A stretch of DNA of 64,000 nucleotides from Streptomyces liliiviolaceus (GTDB lineage: Bacteria; Actinomycetota; Actinomycetes; Streptomycetales; Streptomycetaceae). The DNA is taken from assembly GCF_018070025.1 (NCBI RefSeq), contig NZ_JAGPYQ010000001.1, positions 4,402,001 through 4,466,000 on the forward strand, written 5' to 3'. Each line of letters begins with the position of its first letter. Position 1 is the first letter of the stretch. The position numbers were made by a program, and so were the translations under genes. The notes under the pieces were generated by a model. The model saw only the letters and a list, made by a program, of their open reading frames with translations, was not told the origin of the DNA and did not search any database. Of the stretch, positions 53,304 to 62,150 are shown piece by piece.

Positions 53304-54053
53304 CTACGGGGTGTCCGGTGCGCGCGTCTGACTCCGGGAGGGTGCGGGGCCGGGAACGGGTTGGTGCTCGATGACGTCCCGGGCGACGCTACTCAACAGC
53401 AGTCGGCGGGAACGGGCGTAGTGACGCAGCAGGGCGAAGGCATCGTCCAGGCTGATGCCGTGGCGGGCGGAGAGAAGGCCCTTGGCCTGCTCGACGACGA
53501 CGCGGCTGTCCAGGGCCCCGCGGAGCTGTTCGGTTACGGTGCGCGATTGATGGTGGGTGCGGGCGTGGAGCAGGCCGATGGTGGCCGCACGGGCCAGAGC
53601 CTGTGCGAGGTCGAGTTCGCCGTCGTTCAGCCGCCGGCCGGCGGTGTGCAGCAGGAGCAGGCTACCGACGGTGTCGTCGCGCAGCCGCAGAGGCACCGCC
53701 GTCGCACCGGTGCAGTCGGCGGCGTGCAGTTGCCGCAGGAACTGCGGCCAGCGGGCGGCCGCAGCATCCAAGTCCTCGGTGGTGACCGTCCGGCCGGTGC
53801 GGCAGGCGTCCCGGGTCGGGCCCTGTCCGCAGGCACCGTGCAGCACCTCCAGAAGACGGGGGCCACGATCATGCGGGGCGACGGCGTGCAGGCCGGAGTC
53901 GGAGGGCTCCAGGAAGACCGCGGCGCCAGCCACGTCGAGGAGTTCGGTGCAGCGCACCGTCATCTGCTGCAGAAAATCTGCGACGTCGAAGTCCTCCACG
54001 AGCGTGTCGGCCAGGTAGACGAACGTGCGGGCGATGTGCTGTTCCCGGCTCAT
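53304..54053 (-). CDS. GAF-ANTAR domain transcription antiterminator
   Basis: A 249-residue RNA-binding regulator. Residues ~15-160 form a GAF sensor domain (FLQQMTVRCTELLDVAGAAV, VPLRLRDDTVGSLLLLHTAG). The C-terminal ANTAR domain has LRGALDSRVVVEQAKGLLSA, RHGISLDDAFALLRHYARS and RRLLLSSVARDVI, three helices that bind paired hairpins in mRNA leaders to prevent termination. ATG 54053 is preceded by AAGGAGG. In actinomycetes such proteins respond to stress or metabolites. It is divergent from the RsbQ-RsbP pair; no target hairpin pair was identified. Confidence 0.88.
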   Translation of the reverse strand: MSREQHIARTFVYLADTLVEDFDVADFLQQMTVRCTELLDVAGAAVFLEPSDSGLHAVAPHDRGPRLLEVLHGACGQGPTRDACRTGRTVTTEDLDAAAARWPQFLRQLHAADCTGATAVPLRLRDDTVGSLLLLHTAGRRLNDGELDLAQALARAATIGLLHARTHHQSRTVTEQLRGALDSRVVVEQAKGLLSARHGISLDDAFALLRHYARSRRLLLSSVARDVIEHQPVPGPAPSRSQTRAPDTP

Positions 54054-54436
54054 AGGCAGCCTCCTTGTCCGCCGCGCCTCAGCGCGGCTGATGCCACCGG
54101 CCCCACCGGCCGATGCCATCACACGGTTTCCCCCCAATCCGCCCGGCAGATGACGGCACGAGCGGTATCCGCCAAAAACACGCCCCGGAGTGTAGACACC
54201 GGCAGCCGGTCCACCCCATTCCTGCGTGTTGCTGCCGTCTGTTCCTCTGCTTCAGGACGTGCCGGTCCTCCCCGTCGGCGACCAGCCGGCCTCCCGCCTG
54301 CCGGGCCAGGCACACCGGACGAGCACCGGCAGCGGGGCGGACGGCATCTCGCCGCGTGGCGTGGTCGTAGCCCTGGGGGGTGTCGGGGCGTCAAGCCTCT
54401 GCCTTGGGTGGGGTGGTGGTGGAAAACTGGTGAGTT
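54054..54436. promoter_or_regulatory. Divergent promoter region between the ANTAR and RsbQ genes
   Basis: The 383 bases separate two diverging stress-type genes. The region 54120-54250 contains CCGCCAAAAACACGCCCCGG and a Cys/Arg-rich artefact frame. It should hold both promoters. A stress sigma factor (SigB-like) box would be expected, but I cannot assign one with confidence. Confidence 0.45.
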
Positions 54437-55237
54437 ATGGATATCCGTCGCAGGAACTGTGTCACCGTCACCGGCTGTGCGGACGGGCCGGTACTCCTGC
54501 TGGCGCACGGGTTCGGCTGCGATCAGAACATGTGGCGCCTGGTGGTTCCGGTCCTTGCCGAGAGCTGCCGGGTGGTGCTCTTCGACTACGTAGGCTCGGG
54601 CCGGGCGGACCCGTCGGCCTGGGACGAACGGCGTTACAGCTCGCTGGAGGGCTACGCGCAGGATGCGCTGGAGGTCTGCAAGGAACTCGACCTGCGGGAG
54701 GTGACGTTCGTGGGGCACTCGGTCAGCGCGATGGTGGGAGTGCTCGTGGCGGCGAGGGTCCCGCAGCGTCTGTCCCGGCTGGTGATGGTCACGCCCTCGC
54801 CCCGCTACATCGACGACGACGGCTACCGGGGCGGGTTCAGCGCCGAGGACATCGACGAGTTGCTGGAGTCGCTGGAGTCGAACTATCTGGGCTGGTCGGC
54901 GGCGATGGCCCCGGTCATCATGGGCAACGCGGACCGGCCGGAGCTCGGCGAGGAGCTGACGGCCTCGTTCTGCGCGACCGACCCGGACATGGCCCGCGTC
55001 TTCGCCCGCACGACGTTCTTGTCCGACAGCCGCAAGGATCTGGAGACGGTCGCGGTGCCGACGCTGATTCTGGAGTGCCGGCAGGACGTGATCGCTCCGC
55101 GGGAGGTCGGCGCCTACGTCCGCGATGCCATCCCGGGCAGCCGGCTGGTGACGCTGGAGGCGACGGGGCACTGTCCGCAGCTGAGCGCGCCGCAGGTCAC
55201 GGCCGGGGCGATCACCGCGTTCATCGGGACTTGTTGA
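54437..55237 (+). CDS. rsbQ: RsbQ-type alpha/beta hydrolase
   Basis: A 266-residue hydrolase closely matching Bacillus RsbQ, which is needed to activate the RsbP phosphatase in energy stress. Ser95 sits in FVGHSVSAMVG, Asp217 in LECRQDVIAP and His245 in TGHCPQLS. Segments VMVTPSPRYIDDDGY, YLGWSAAM, NADRPELGEELTASFCATDP and RTTFLSDSRKDLE follow RsbQ closely. RsbQ is thought to supply a small hydrophobic cofactor. The stop overlaps the ATG of the phosphatase (TGATG), as expected for a functional pair. Confidence 0.9.
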   Translation: MDIRRRNCVTVTGCADGPVLLLAHGFGCDQNMWRLVVPVLAESCRVVLFDYVGSGRADPSAWDERRYSSLEGYAQDALEVCKELDLREVTFVGHSVSAMVGVLVAARVPQRLSRLVMVTPSPRYIDDDGYRGGFSAEDIDELLESLESNYLGWSAAMAPVIMGNADRPELGEELTASFCATDPDMARVFARTTFLSDSRKDLETVAVPTLILECRQDVIAPREVGAYVRDAIPGSRLVTLEATGHCPQLSAPQVTAGAITAFIGTC

Positions 55238-56520
55238 TGATGTGCCGTACCGACCCTGCTCCCGAGCCGGGTCAGACACAAAACCCAGACGGCGCAGACA
55301 CGGTGGTCACGTCCCTGCTGGAGGACAGTGCCGAGGAACTGTACGAGCAGGCTCCGTGCGGGTATCTGTCGACGCTGATGGACGGCACCATCGTAAAGAT
55401 CAACACCACCCTGCTGGACTGGCTGGGCCTGGACCGCTCCCGGGTGGTGGGGCGGATGCGGTTCACCGATCTGCTCACGGTGGGCGGCAAGCTCTACCAC
55501 GAGACGCACTTCGCGCCGCTGCTGCAGATGAAGGGCGAGATCAGCGGCATCGCCCTGGACATCAAAGCCGCTGGCGGGCGGATGCCGGTGCTGGTCACCT
55601 CGAAGGTCAAGACAGGCAAGGACGGCGAGCCACTACTGATCCGCACCACCGTCTTCGACGCCCGCGACCGCCGCGCCTATGAGAGGGAGCTGCTGCGCGG
55701 CCGCAAAGCGGCGGAGGAGGCGCGGCGTCGGTCCGACGCCGACCGCATCAGGCTCCAGGAGGCCCTCGCCGTCCTGCAGCAGAGTCTGCTCCCCGCCGAA
55801 CTGCCCGCCGTGCCGGGCCTGGAAGCAGGCTCCTACTACCACACGGCCTCCCCCGATCTGCTGGGCGGAGACTTCTACGACCTGTTCCCCCTGAGGGCCG
55901 GCCGGTGGGCGTTCTTCCTCGGTGACGTGTGCGGCAAGGGCCCCCAGGCCGCCACGGTCACCTCGCTGGCCCGCTACACCCTGCGTGCCGCCGCCCTGCA
56001 CGACCCCGACCCCATCACCGTGCTCACCACGTTGAACACGGTGCTGCACGAGCGATACCGAACCGGCGAGGGCCGCTACTGCACCGCCATATTCGGCGTC
56101 CTGGAACCCGCCGGCAGCCACGTCGGCGTGCACCTGGCGGCCGGCGGACACCCCGCCGCGCTCATCCAGCGCGCCAACGGCAGCGCCGACTGCCTCCGCA
56201 CCCCGGGCGGACTGCTCATCGGCGCCGTGCCCCGGGCCCCGTTCACCACCGCCCGCACCCGCCTGCGGCCCGGCGACACGCTGCTGTTGTACACCGACGG
56301 ACTGACCGAGGCCCGTACAGGACCAGGCCGCGAGCTCTACGGCGAGGACGCCCTGCGCGCCTTCATCACAGCCCAGCCGCCGACCGGCCCACAGGCACTG
56401 ATCACCGCTCTGAAAGGGCTGCTCGCCTCCTTCGACAACGGACCCGACGACGACACCGCGCTGCTCGCCCTCGGCGTGCCGGCCCTGCCTCCCACGACTC
56501 CGGGCGACGAACCCGCGTGA
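55237..56520 (+). CDS. rsbP: RsbP-type PAS-PP2C serine phosphatase
   Basis: A 427-residue protein with a PAS domain at residues ~30-145 (ELYEQAPCGYLSTLMDGTIV, NTTLLDWLGLDRSRVVGR), a coiled coil (RRAYERELLRGRKAAEEARR) and a C-terminal PP2C/SpoIIE phosphatase. Metal ligands are seen in LGGDFYDLF, LGDVCGKGPQAATV and NGPDDDTALLALG. This is the layout of Bacillus RsbP, which dephosphorylates the anti-anti-sigma factor RsbV so that SigB is freed. ATG 55237 overlaps the rsbQ stop. STAS and RsbW-like genes lie at 58-59 kb, giving possible substrates. Confidence 0.9.
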   Translation: MMCRTDPAPEPGQTQNPDGADTVVTSLLEDSAEELYEQAPCGYLSTLMDGTIVKINTTLLDWLGLDRSRVVGRMRFTDLLTVGGKLYHETHFAPLLQMKGEISGIALDIKAAGGRMPVLVTSKVKTGKDGEPLLIRTTVFDARDRRAYERELLRGRKAAEEARRRSDADRIRLQEALAVLQQSLLPAELPAVPGLEAGSYYHTASPDLLGGDFYDLFPLRAGRWAFFLGDVCGKGPQAATVTSLARYTLRAAALHDPDPITVLTTLNTVLHERYRTGEGRYCTAIFGVLEPAGSHVGVHLAAGGHPAALIQRANGSADCLRTPGGLLIGAVPRAPFTTARTRLRPGDTLLLYTDGLTEARTGPGRELYGEDALRAFITAQPPTGPQALITALKGLLASFDNGPDDDTALLALGVPALPPTTPGDEPA

Positions 56521-56656
56521 GCGCACTGACGGTCAAAACCCGTGACGCCGCTACCGGTCCCGTGCGCGATCGGCGCTCTGCTGATGGCGGGCATGGGATC
56601 AGGGCAGGGGTGAGTGGTTCGCAGCACGGCGGTTGCGCGTCGCGTCACCGGTGCTG

Positions 56657-56983
56657 TCAGGGATACCAGGTGTCCCGCCATCCGGGGTGCAGTTCGTAGG
56701 GCAGGGCGAAGGCTTTCATGATCTGAAAGGCGCGGATTGAATCCACCGACCAGTGCGCGCCGCTGCTCTGTTCTCGTCTGATGCGCTGTTCGCAGTCCCG
56801 CACGATCCGACGGTGATCGGCGAGGCGGTCACAAATCTGGGCAGGGCAGGGGCATCCGCAGCAGCTGACGCGTCCGGCCCGTGGAGGGTCGGGGCAGTCG
56901 AGTTCGTGGAAGAGCGCGGTATCGCGCTGCTCTTCGTCCCACCGGTCCTGGAGGAATAGCATCAGACTGGCGACGACAGGCAC
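56657..56983 (-). CDS. DUF6221-family protein
   Basis: A 108-residue protein. MLFLQDRWDEEQRDTALFHE near the start, CDRLADHRRIVRDCEQRIRR in the middle and IMKAFALPYELHPGWRDTW at the end match the DUF6221 pattern of Streptomyces. A Cys-rich insert (VSCCGCPCPAQIC) is unusual for the family and could bind metal. Function unknown. The start may be at ATG 56983 or a few codons later. It converges with the RsbP gene. Confidence 0.7.
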   Translation of the reverse strand: MPVVASLMLFLQDRWDEEQRDTALFHELDCPDPPRAGRVSCCGCPCPAQICDRLADHRRIVRDCEQRIRREQSSGAHWSVDSIRAFQIMKAFALPYELHPGWRDTWYP

Positions 56984-57388
56984 GAGTTCACCTCCCCCTC
57001 ATCGCACGGACATTCCGATGCTCCCACCACACGGCCGTGAGGATGCCCGGTCAAGGCCCGGGTACGTACGGTGTATGAGCCCGTCCTCACGCCCCGGACC
57101 CCGGCGTGGCGATACCGCACAACAGCCTGCGGATCACGCGTCACGAAGTCCCGCTCCCGCCCGCCCGGCCACGGTGTGGTGAGCGCTGACTCGGCCGACG
57201 CGGCCCTGGAGCGGATCGCCGAACTGCTGGGCTCTCACCGTGTCTGGGACCGTTTCACTCAGCCCGTCTGATCCCACACACTCCCCCGCTCGCGGGCAAG
57301 GAGCCGCAAGGCTCTGCACAATCTCTGCTCCCTTTGATGCCCCGTCTGCCCGAGCACGTACTCGAACATCCAACTCCGCGGAGGCGCG
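56984..57388. other. Region without a confident gene
   Basis: A plus-strand frame at 57071-57271 ends in SADAALERIAELLGSHRVWD, which looks coding, but its first half does not. It may be the end of a lost gene. No hairpin or repeat stands out. Confidence 0.35.
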
Positions 57389-58075
57389 GTGCCCTGCACA
57401 GCTGTAACCCGAGGACTCCTCCCTGCCGGACTGCTGGCCCTGCCGGGCGTATACCGGCCGCAGGCGGACACCCATCTGCTCGCCACCGCCCTCGCCGCAG
57501 AAGACATCCACGCGGCGACGAAAGTCCTGGAAATCGGCACCGGCACCGGCGCCCTAGCACTCAGCGCCGCACGCAGAAAAGCACAGGTCACCGCAGTGGA
57601 CGTCTCCAGGCGGGCGGTGGCCACCGCCCGCCTCAACGCCCTGCGCCACCGTCTGCCCCTGCAGATCCTGCACGGGGACTTCACCCACCGCACCATCGGG
57701 CGCCGGTTCGACCTCGTCCTCGCCAACCCGCCCTACGTCCCCTCGCCGAACAGCAGCCCGCCCTCCAGCGGGCCAGCACGCGCCTGGGACGCCGGCCGCG
57801 ACGGCCGGCTCGTCATCGACAAAATCTGCGCAAGCGCCCCGGCCCTGCTACACCCCGGCGGCATCCTCCTGATCGTGCACTCCGTGATGAGCGGGCCCGA
57901 AACGACACTGAAGCGACTGGCGGAAGCAGGCCTGACCGCAGAGGCCACCACGACCGCATCCGTGCCCTGGGGGCCGATCCTGCGCTCGCGTCGCTCCTGG
58001 CTCCAACAGCAAGGTCTCGCCACCAACGGCGAACAGCAGGAAAAACTCGTGATCATCCGCGCCCGAGCGCACTGA
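57389..58075 (+). CDS. HemK/PrmC-like N5-glutamine methyltransferase
   Basis: A 228-residue methyltransferase. GVYRPQADTHLLATALAAED, the SAM motif VLEIGTGTGALALSAARR, and the catalytic NPPY in FDLVLANPPYVPSP identify the HemK2/MTQ2 type, which methylates glutamine or other amide nitrogens in proteins such as release factors. The genome should have a separate PrmC, so this copy may modify another target; the substrate is unknown. GTG 57389 is preceded by GGAGG. The 3' end overlaps the STAS fragment on the other strand by about 20 bases. Confidence 0.85.
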   Translation: MPCTAVTRGLLPAGLLALPGVYRPQADTHLLATALAAEDIHAATKVLEIGTGTGALALSAARRKAQVTAVDVSRRAVATARLNALRHRLPLQILHGDFTHRTIGRRFDLVLANPPYVPSPNSSPPSSGPARAWDAGRDGRLVIDKICASAPALLHPGGILLIVHSVMSGPETTLKRLAEAGLTAEATTTASVPWGPILRSRRSWLQQQGLATNGEQQEKLVIIRARAH

Positions 58076-58229
58076 CCACAGCGTTCCGGTAGGCGGTGAT
58101 GAGTATGTTGATGCCGCTGGAGTCCATGAAGGTCACACCGGACAGGTCGGCCACGGTCCGGGCCGGCGTGACATCGGCCAATGGTTTCAGCACATTCTCG
58201 ATGTGCTCACGCGCAGCGTGGTCCAGGTC
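58053..58229 (-). pseudogene. Truncated STAS domain (anti-anti-sigma factor)
   Basis: The minus strand reads GDLDHAAREHIENVLKPLA, then ARTVADLSGVTFMDSSGINI and LITAYRNA, the core of an STAS domain with the phosphorylatable Ser in MDSSGI. The first ~20 residues are missing: upstream, the sequence changes at about 58230 to the RsbW-like gene on the other strand. A short C-terminal tail is also lost or altered. The Ser motif is intact, but the fold is incomplete. Confidence 0.65.
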
Positions 58230-58235
58230 GCCTGC

Positions 58236-58606
58236 GCGGCGACACCTCCTGCATCGCCGAAACACGCCACCTCGCGGCCGACTTCCTCGCCCGGGCCCGC
58301 GCAAGACTCAACGTGCCCGTCACGGCCCGCGCCATCAACCTTATCCAACTGGTCGTGAGCGAACTCGTCACCAACGCCTGCGCGCACGCCCCCGGCCCCG
58401 CCGTCTTGGAACTGCGCGTCACCGACACCGCGGTCGAGGTGAGCGCGCAGGACAGCGTCCCCGTACCGCCCACTGCCCATGCGGTCGACCCGCGATGGGT
58501 GGGCCGGCACGGCGTGGAGATCGTCCAGGCCCTCGCCGAGCACTTCCACGTCCATCTCCGACCGTCCGGCAAACGCGTCACGGCCCGCATCGCCCTGACC
58601 GACTAG
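58236..58606 (+). pseudogene. 5'-truncated RsbW-like anti-sigma kinase
   Basis: A GHKL ATPase of the RsbW type. The N box is ELVTNACAHAPGP, the later box WVGRHGVEIVQALAEHF, with CIAETRHLAADFLARARA at the 5' side. These kinases bind sigma factors and phosphorylate STAS partners. The usual first ~25 residues are missing because the DNA joins the STAS fragment head-to-head at about 58230. A TTG or GTG upstream (58181) would start in foreign sequence. It might still be expressed as a fusion. Confidence 0.6.
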
Positions 58607-58751
58607 CCTGCCGACGACCGCCGCATCGCCGATCACTCCCGCACCCCGGATTGTGCGGGACGCCGCAGAGCGTGCCCGGGCGGCCATAACCAGAACCCAT
58701 CGCTGAACCCGTACAAAGATGTGCTCTCGGCGCGCATCGCTCTCGCGCGAT

Positions 58752-59099
58752 TCAGGTGTTCAAGCCGGCTTGCGCATCGGTGACGGTGTCGTAGACCCGC
58801 AGGACCTGGTCCGCCCCCGTGATCTGAAGAATCCGCCGCAGCCGGTCGGGCACACACGCCAGCACCACCACGGACGCGACGGCATTCGCCTGCCGCCAGA
58901 CTCCGAGCAACATGTTCAGCCCGGACGAGTCACAGAACGAGACACGGGACAGATCCAGCACGATGAAGCGGTTCCCCTGCACGATCAACTGCCGCAACTG
59001 CGCCCGCAACGCCGGATCACTGGCATGATCCATCCCGCCACTGACCCTCGCAACCAGACAACGGCCCGAAACAGCCGTCTCAACCGAAGGATCAGCCAC
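58752..59099 (-). CDS. STAS-domain anti-anti-sigma factor (RsbV-like)
   Basis: A 115-residue STAS protein. CLVARVSGGMDHASDPALRA, LRQLIVQGNRFIVLDLSRVS and FCDSSGLNMLLGVWRQANA with the conserved Ser pair (phosphorylation site in DSSGLN) are typical of RsbV/SpoIIAA. GTG 59099 is preceded by GGGGGAGG. It is a plausible substrate of the RsbP phosphatase at 55237. It is full length, in contrast to the truncated STAS at 58053. Confidence 0.87.
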   Translation of the reverse strand: MADPSVETAVSGRCLVARVSGGMDHASDPALRAQLRQLIVQGNRFIVLDLSRVSFCDSSGLNMLLGVWRQANAVASVVVLACVPDRLRRILQITGADQVLRVYDTVTDAQAGLNT

Positions 59100-59379
59100 C
59101 ACGTCCTCCCCCTTGCCTCTGCGCACCTACGCGATCACCCACGACCGCCCGCCCGCAGAAGTGGGCCACGCCATCACCACCCGACAGCTGCCCCCCGGTA
59201 AGGAGGTCGCAACGGCGGGGCACGCACTCGCGCACAGGCACTCGTACTCACACTGATACACGAACCGACCGGGTGACAGATCACGGCGGTCCGGCACGCC
59301 AGCACACCGGGCCCGCCGCACCAGCGACGATCACGAGGCCAGAGGCCACCAGCGCCTCTACTCCCCCAAAGGGCAGTTC

Positions 59380-59625
59380 ATGCCCGTCCTCGCGCGCGCT
59401 TCACTCACCATCCTTCGCGTGACAGGAGCCGTCTTCGTGACCGTTCCCACCGCCCAGGCCGTCACCGCTCCGGCCGCCGACTGCCGCCTCGCCTCCACCC
59501 TCCACCACCTGGGCGACCTGGAACACTGCTGCAAGGACAGCCGCTCGGACACCTCCGACGACCGCGACCGCACCGGGAACGTCGGCGGCCTCGTCGGCGT
59601 CGTCCTCGACATCCTCTTCGACTGA
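59380..59625 (+). CDS. Small secreted protein
   Basis: An 81-residue protein. ASLTILRVTGAVFVTVPTAQ followed by AVTAPA is a signal peptide; the mature part contains LASTLHHLGDLEHCC and an Asp/Arg/Ser-rich stretch (DSRSDTSDDRDRTGN) and ends GGLVGVVLDILFD. Similar small secreted Streptomyces proteins occur with the same acidic C-terminus. Three cysteines near residues 35, 50 and 51 may form disulphides. Function unknown. A strong hairpin follows. Confidence 0.55.
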   Translation: MPVLARASLTILRVTGAVFVTVPTAQAVTAPAADCRLASTLHHLGDLEHCCKDSRSDTSDDRDRTGNVGGLVGVVLDILFD

Positions 59626-59667
59626 CCCGCCGCAGCGGACCTCCGGCGGACCCGTGCCGCCGCAGGC

Positions 59668-59707
59668 GAGCGCTCTGCCCGGCCACCGGGAGCCGGGCAG
59701 AGCGCTC
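59668..59707. terminator. 16-bp stem hairpin
   Basis: GAGCGCTCTGCCCGGC (59668-59683) pairs exactly with GCCGGGCAGAGCGCTC (59692-59707) around an 8-base loop, 43 bases after the stop of the small secreted gene. Confidence 0.8.
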
Positions 59708-59875
59708 AGCCGTCAGAGCAGACCCCGATCCGCCGGCAGCGGGACACGGGGTGCGAAGAAGACAGTGGCGAGGCCGAACCGAAGCTCGTGAACGGGCTAG
59801 TCAGAGGTGTATCCGGTCGAGTGAATGCCCGCCCGACCGGAGAACCTTCGCGTCCACAGATCCGCATTGTTGGGC

Positions 59876-60170
59876 ATGAGGCCGATGAATGACGCGCACG
59901 TAGCGGAACCCGGGCTGGCCGTGGTGGAGATTGCAGCCTCGGACGACGCCACAGCCTTCGCGATCCAGAACCTGCTCGCCACACGGTGGGCGACGGCCGC
60001 GGCAGAGCGCACGACCCGAGCCCCCGGCGAACCCCGGCGTACGGCTGCGCTGCTTCCTTGATCTGCGCCAGGAACCCAATCCGCGCAGCGGCGACCACGG
60101 GCAGGACGGTGACGCCGCGACCATGCCCTGCCCCTGTGCGGACGGGGACAGAGTCGGCTGGCAGCAGTGA
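59876..60170 (+). pseudogene. Frameshifted DUF6207 gene
   Basis: ATG 59876 starts MNDAHVAEPGLAVVEIAASD-type sequence, then LLATRWATAAAERTTRAPGE. The frame is broken in a run of C at about 60028-60033; in the next frame it continues GVRLRCFLDLRQEPNPRSGD to 60170. Repairing one base restores a normal DUF6207 protein of about 95 residues, paralogous to the intact copy at 29783. Confidence 0.75.
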
Positions 60171-60206
60171 CGTACAGCCGAGAAAGGCCGGCACTCCCCG
60201 CTCGCG

Positions 60207-60682
60207 GTGGCCGCGCGCGACCGGGCGATTACTGCCGTGCAGGCCGCCCCACTCAGCACCGCCGACCGATGCCTGGCGGTGGGAATCCTCGACCTGCGCG
60301 GCATGACCCTCGCCGGACGCCTGCACGAGAAGAAGGAGGGGAAGCGGGAGGCGGGGCAGCACATCCGGTCCGCCTGGCACGTGGCCGACTCCTTCACCCG
60401 CGATGTGGCCGCGCACGGGCTGACCTTCGGGCCGCAGAACACGTTCTCCCACGTCTTCGCCACACTGGTGGACTTGGGCCGGCCGCGCATCGCGCTGTCG
60501 CTCACCGACAACCTGGACGACGCGCTCGCAGGCCTGCCCCGACCCGGATCAACTACGTGCGCGCTCAACTCGACATCGGCGAGCGCGACGGCGCACTGGA
60601 GAACCTGTCCCCCGCGTTCGGCACGGCGCCGCAGATGGCCCGGATCCATCCCATGGGCCGGGAGGTCTTCCGCGTCCTGTAG
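60207..60682 (+). pseudogene. C-terminal fragment of a regulator with a frameshift
   Basis: The first frame reads AARDRAITAVQAAPLSTADR, then QHIRSAWHVADSFTRDVAAH and FATLVDLGRPRIALSLTDNL. Around 60540 it shifts to RINYVRAQLDIGERDGALEN and PQMARIHPMGREVFRVL. This is the C-terminal half of an XRE-type Streptomyces regulator with tetratricopeptide-like helices. Its 5' half is missing and the frame is broken, so it is dead. Confidence 0.6.
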
Positions 60683-60959
60683 TCCCTGGACCGCCGCAGC
60701 CCCCCGCTCGAACGGATCTCTCGGATCTCCGCAAGCAGCGTCAGCCCCCACAGCTTGTTCCCGTCGCGCGCACTGCTCCTGAGACGGTCAGCCCGTGCCG
60801 CGACAGATCCAGCAGAACGTTGCGGAACACCTTGTTGTCCTTGTGCCCGGGAACGGTCAGCCGGTGGATCTGCTCGGCCGTCGCGACCTTCAACACCCCG
60901 AGCGCGACGAGGACGTGGCCGCGCACCGCCGCCGTCGACCCGTACGGGTACGCCTTCAT
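60683..60959 (-). pseudogene. Replication-relaxation family protein fragment
   Basis: From ATG 60959 the minus strand reads MKAYPYGSTAAVRGHVLVAL, then GVLKVATAEQIHRLTVPGHK and DNKVFRNVLLDLSRHGLTVS. In another frame follows RDGNKLWGLTLLAEIREI. Streptomyces replication-relaxation proteins begin this way. The gene is frameshifted near 60785 and cut at about 60690 by the neighbouring regulator fragment. Such genes are found on plasmids and integrative elements. Confidence 0.6.
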
Positions 60960-61374
60960 ACCACCCGCCCCAGCCTCGCCCCTTCCCTCTGTCTGTCCGC
61001 GTTCCGTGACACGACGGCGCCTCGCCGCCGCGTGCGAGCGGACCGGCCGCGCCGGGCTGGGCCGGGCCGCCACGGCAGACCCCCGCCGGCCAGACCCTCT
61101 GATCACTACGCGTCCCGCCCACCCGCCACAGACAGCCCATCCCCATCAGCAGGTGCAGGCAAGGAGGGAAAAGAGAGGCGTCGCGAGTCGTGGTCGGAGC
61201 TGCACAAGGGGTCTGAGCTGCGTGAACCGTGTGCGGTCTGCCGAGGCTGCCGGTAGGGGAGTTGGTAAGGGGAACGGTAGGGGGATCGGAGACTTGTTTC
61301 CTCTCAGGGCCGGGGCCAGAGAGCTGTTGAACCTCCGCGTCCGGTAGACCTTTCCAGGGCCCCGCCGCGACTGC
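60960..61374. other. Region without a supported gene
   Basis: Upstream region of the replication-relaxation fragment and downstream region of the small peptide gene. Frames here are Arg/Pro-rich artefacts. The stretch 61140-61200 is purine-rich. Confidence 0.35.
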
Positions 61375-61566
61375 CTACTGGTAGCAGGGGTTTCCGCACA
61401 GCACGGTGAGCGTGCCGCTGCCGTTGGCTGCCGTGGCGGGAACGTGGTGGGTGGGGGTCTTGCTGGTCTCCCAGGGCATGGGGGCAGCCATAGCCTGAGG
61501 GGCGAGGGCGGTGAAGGCTGCGGTGGTCACGAACACGGCGGCTACCGCGCGCTTACGCAGACGCAT
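61375..61566 (-). CDS. Small secreted peptide, 63 residues
   Basis: ATG 61566 follows GAGGAG at ideal spacing. Residues 1-28 are a signal peptide (RAVAAVFVTTAAFTALAPQA, cleavage near AMA). The mature peptide begins APMPWETSKTP and ends GTLTVLCGNPCYQ, so two Cys residues four apart near the C-terminus could form a small ring. Same length and same PW-E/D mature start as the peptide at 27171, though otherwise different. Function unknown; candidate signalling or antimicrobial peptide. Confidence 0.7.
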   Translation of the reverse strand: MRLRKRAVAAVFVTTAAFTALAPQAMAAPMPWETSKTPTHHVPATAANGSGTLTVLCGNPCYQ

Positions 61567-61903
61567 GTGGACTCCTCGATCGATGATCCGCCAGTGAGGT
61601 GCAGCGGCCTGCATCGTGCTTGGTCAGGCCGTCACGACTGGCTGCCAGTCTCTCCGCGGTTCCGACAGACCCACAACACATTTCAGTGAGACCCAAATCC
61701 TTTGGCACCGATCACCCGCACCGCCGGTTTCTCCTCGCGACGCGATCGGCGAGCACAGGGTCGCCCATTGCCCCGGCCCAACCGCCCACGAACCACGGCC
61801 AGAGGGTCCCACGGTGTGCCCGCGGTACGACCATGGCCCCCGCCCGGGCGAGGAGTGACCCACATCCGGGCGGGTCGCGGCGGGCCACCGCCAGCAAGAA
61901 CTC
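61567..61903. promoter_or_regulatory. Divergent promoter region
   Basis: Lies between the leftward secreted peptide and the rightward HNH nuclease remnant. The part 61660-61720 is less GC-rich (ACATTTCAGTGAGACCCAAA). It should hold both promoters, but no box is assigned. Confidence 0.4.
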
Positions 61904-62150
61904 ATGCTCTCGAAGATCGCAGTCACTGCTGCCACCCTGATGGCCCTCCCGCTCGCCGCTGCACCCTCCGCAGCACACGAAGCGCGAGCCGAGTCTCTGC
62001 CACTGACCCAAACCGTCCAACTCCTGCCGTCTGCAGCCGAGTCCCGTGACGGCTACCAGCGCACCAGCTTCAAGCACTGGGCCGACGCCGACCGCGACCC
62101 GTGCAACACCCGCTCCGAGGTACTCGTCGCAGAATCCCGTGTGGCCTCGC
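61904..62150 (+). pseudogene. 3'-truncated secreted HNH nuclease
   Basis: From ATG 61904: a signal peptide (AATLMALPLAAAPSAAHEA), then LTQTVQLLPSAAESRDGYQR and CNTRSEVLVAESRV, closely matching residues 1-84 of the intact nuclease at 28986. After AESRV the homology stops at the edge of an IS remnant, and the whole catalytic HNH core is lost. A short chance tail ends at 62155. Confidence 0.8.
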
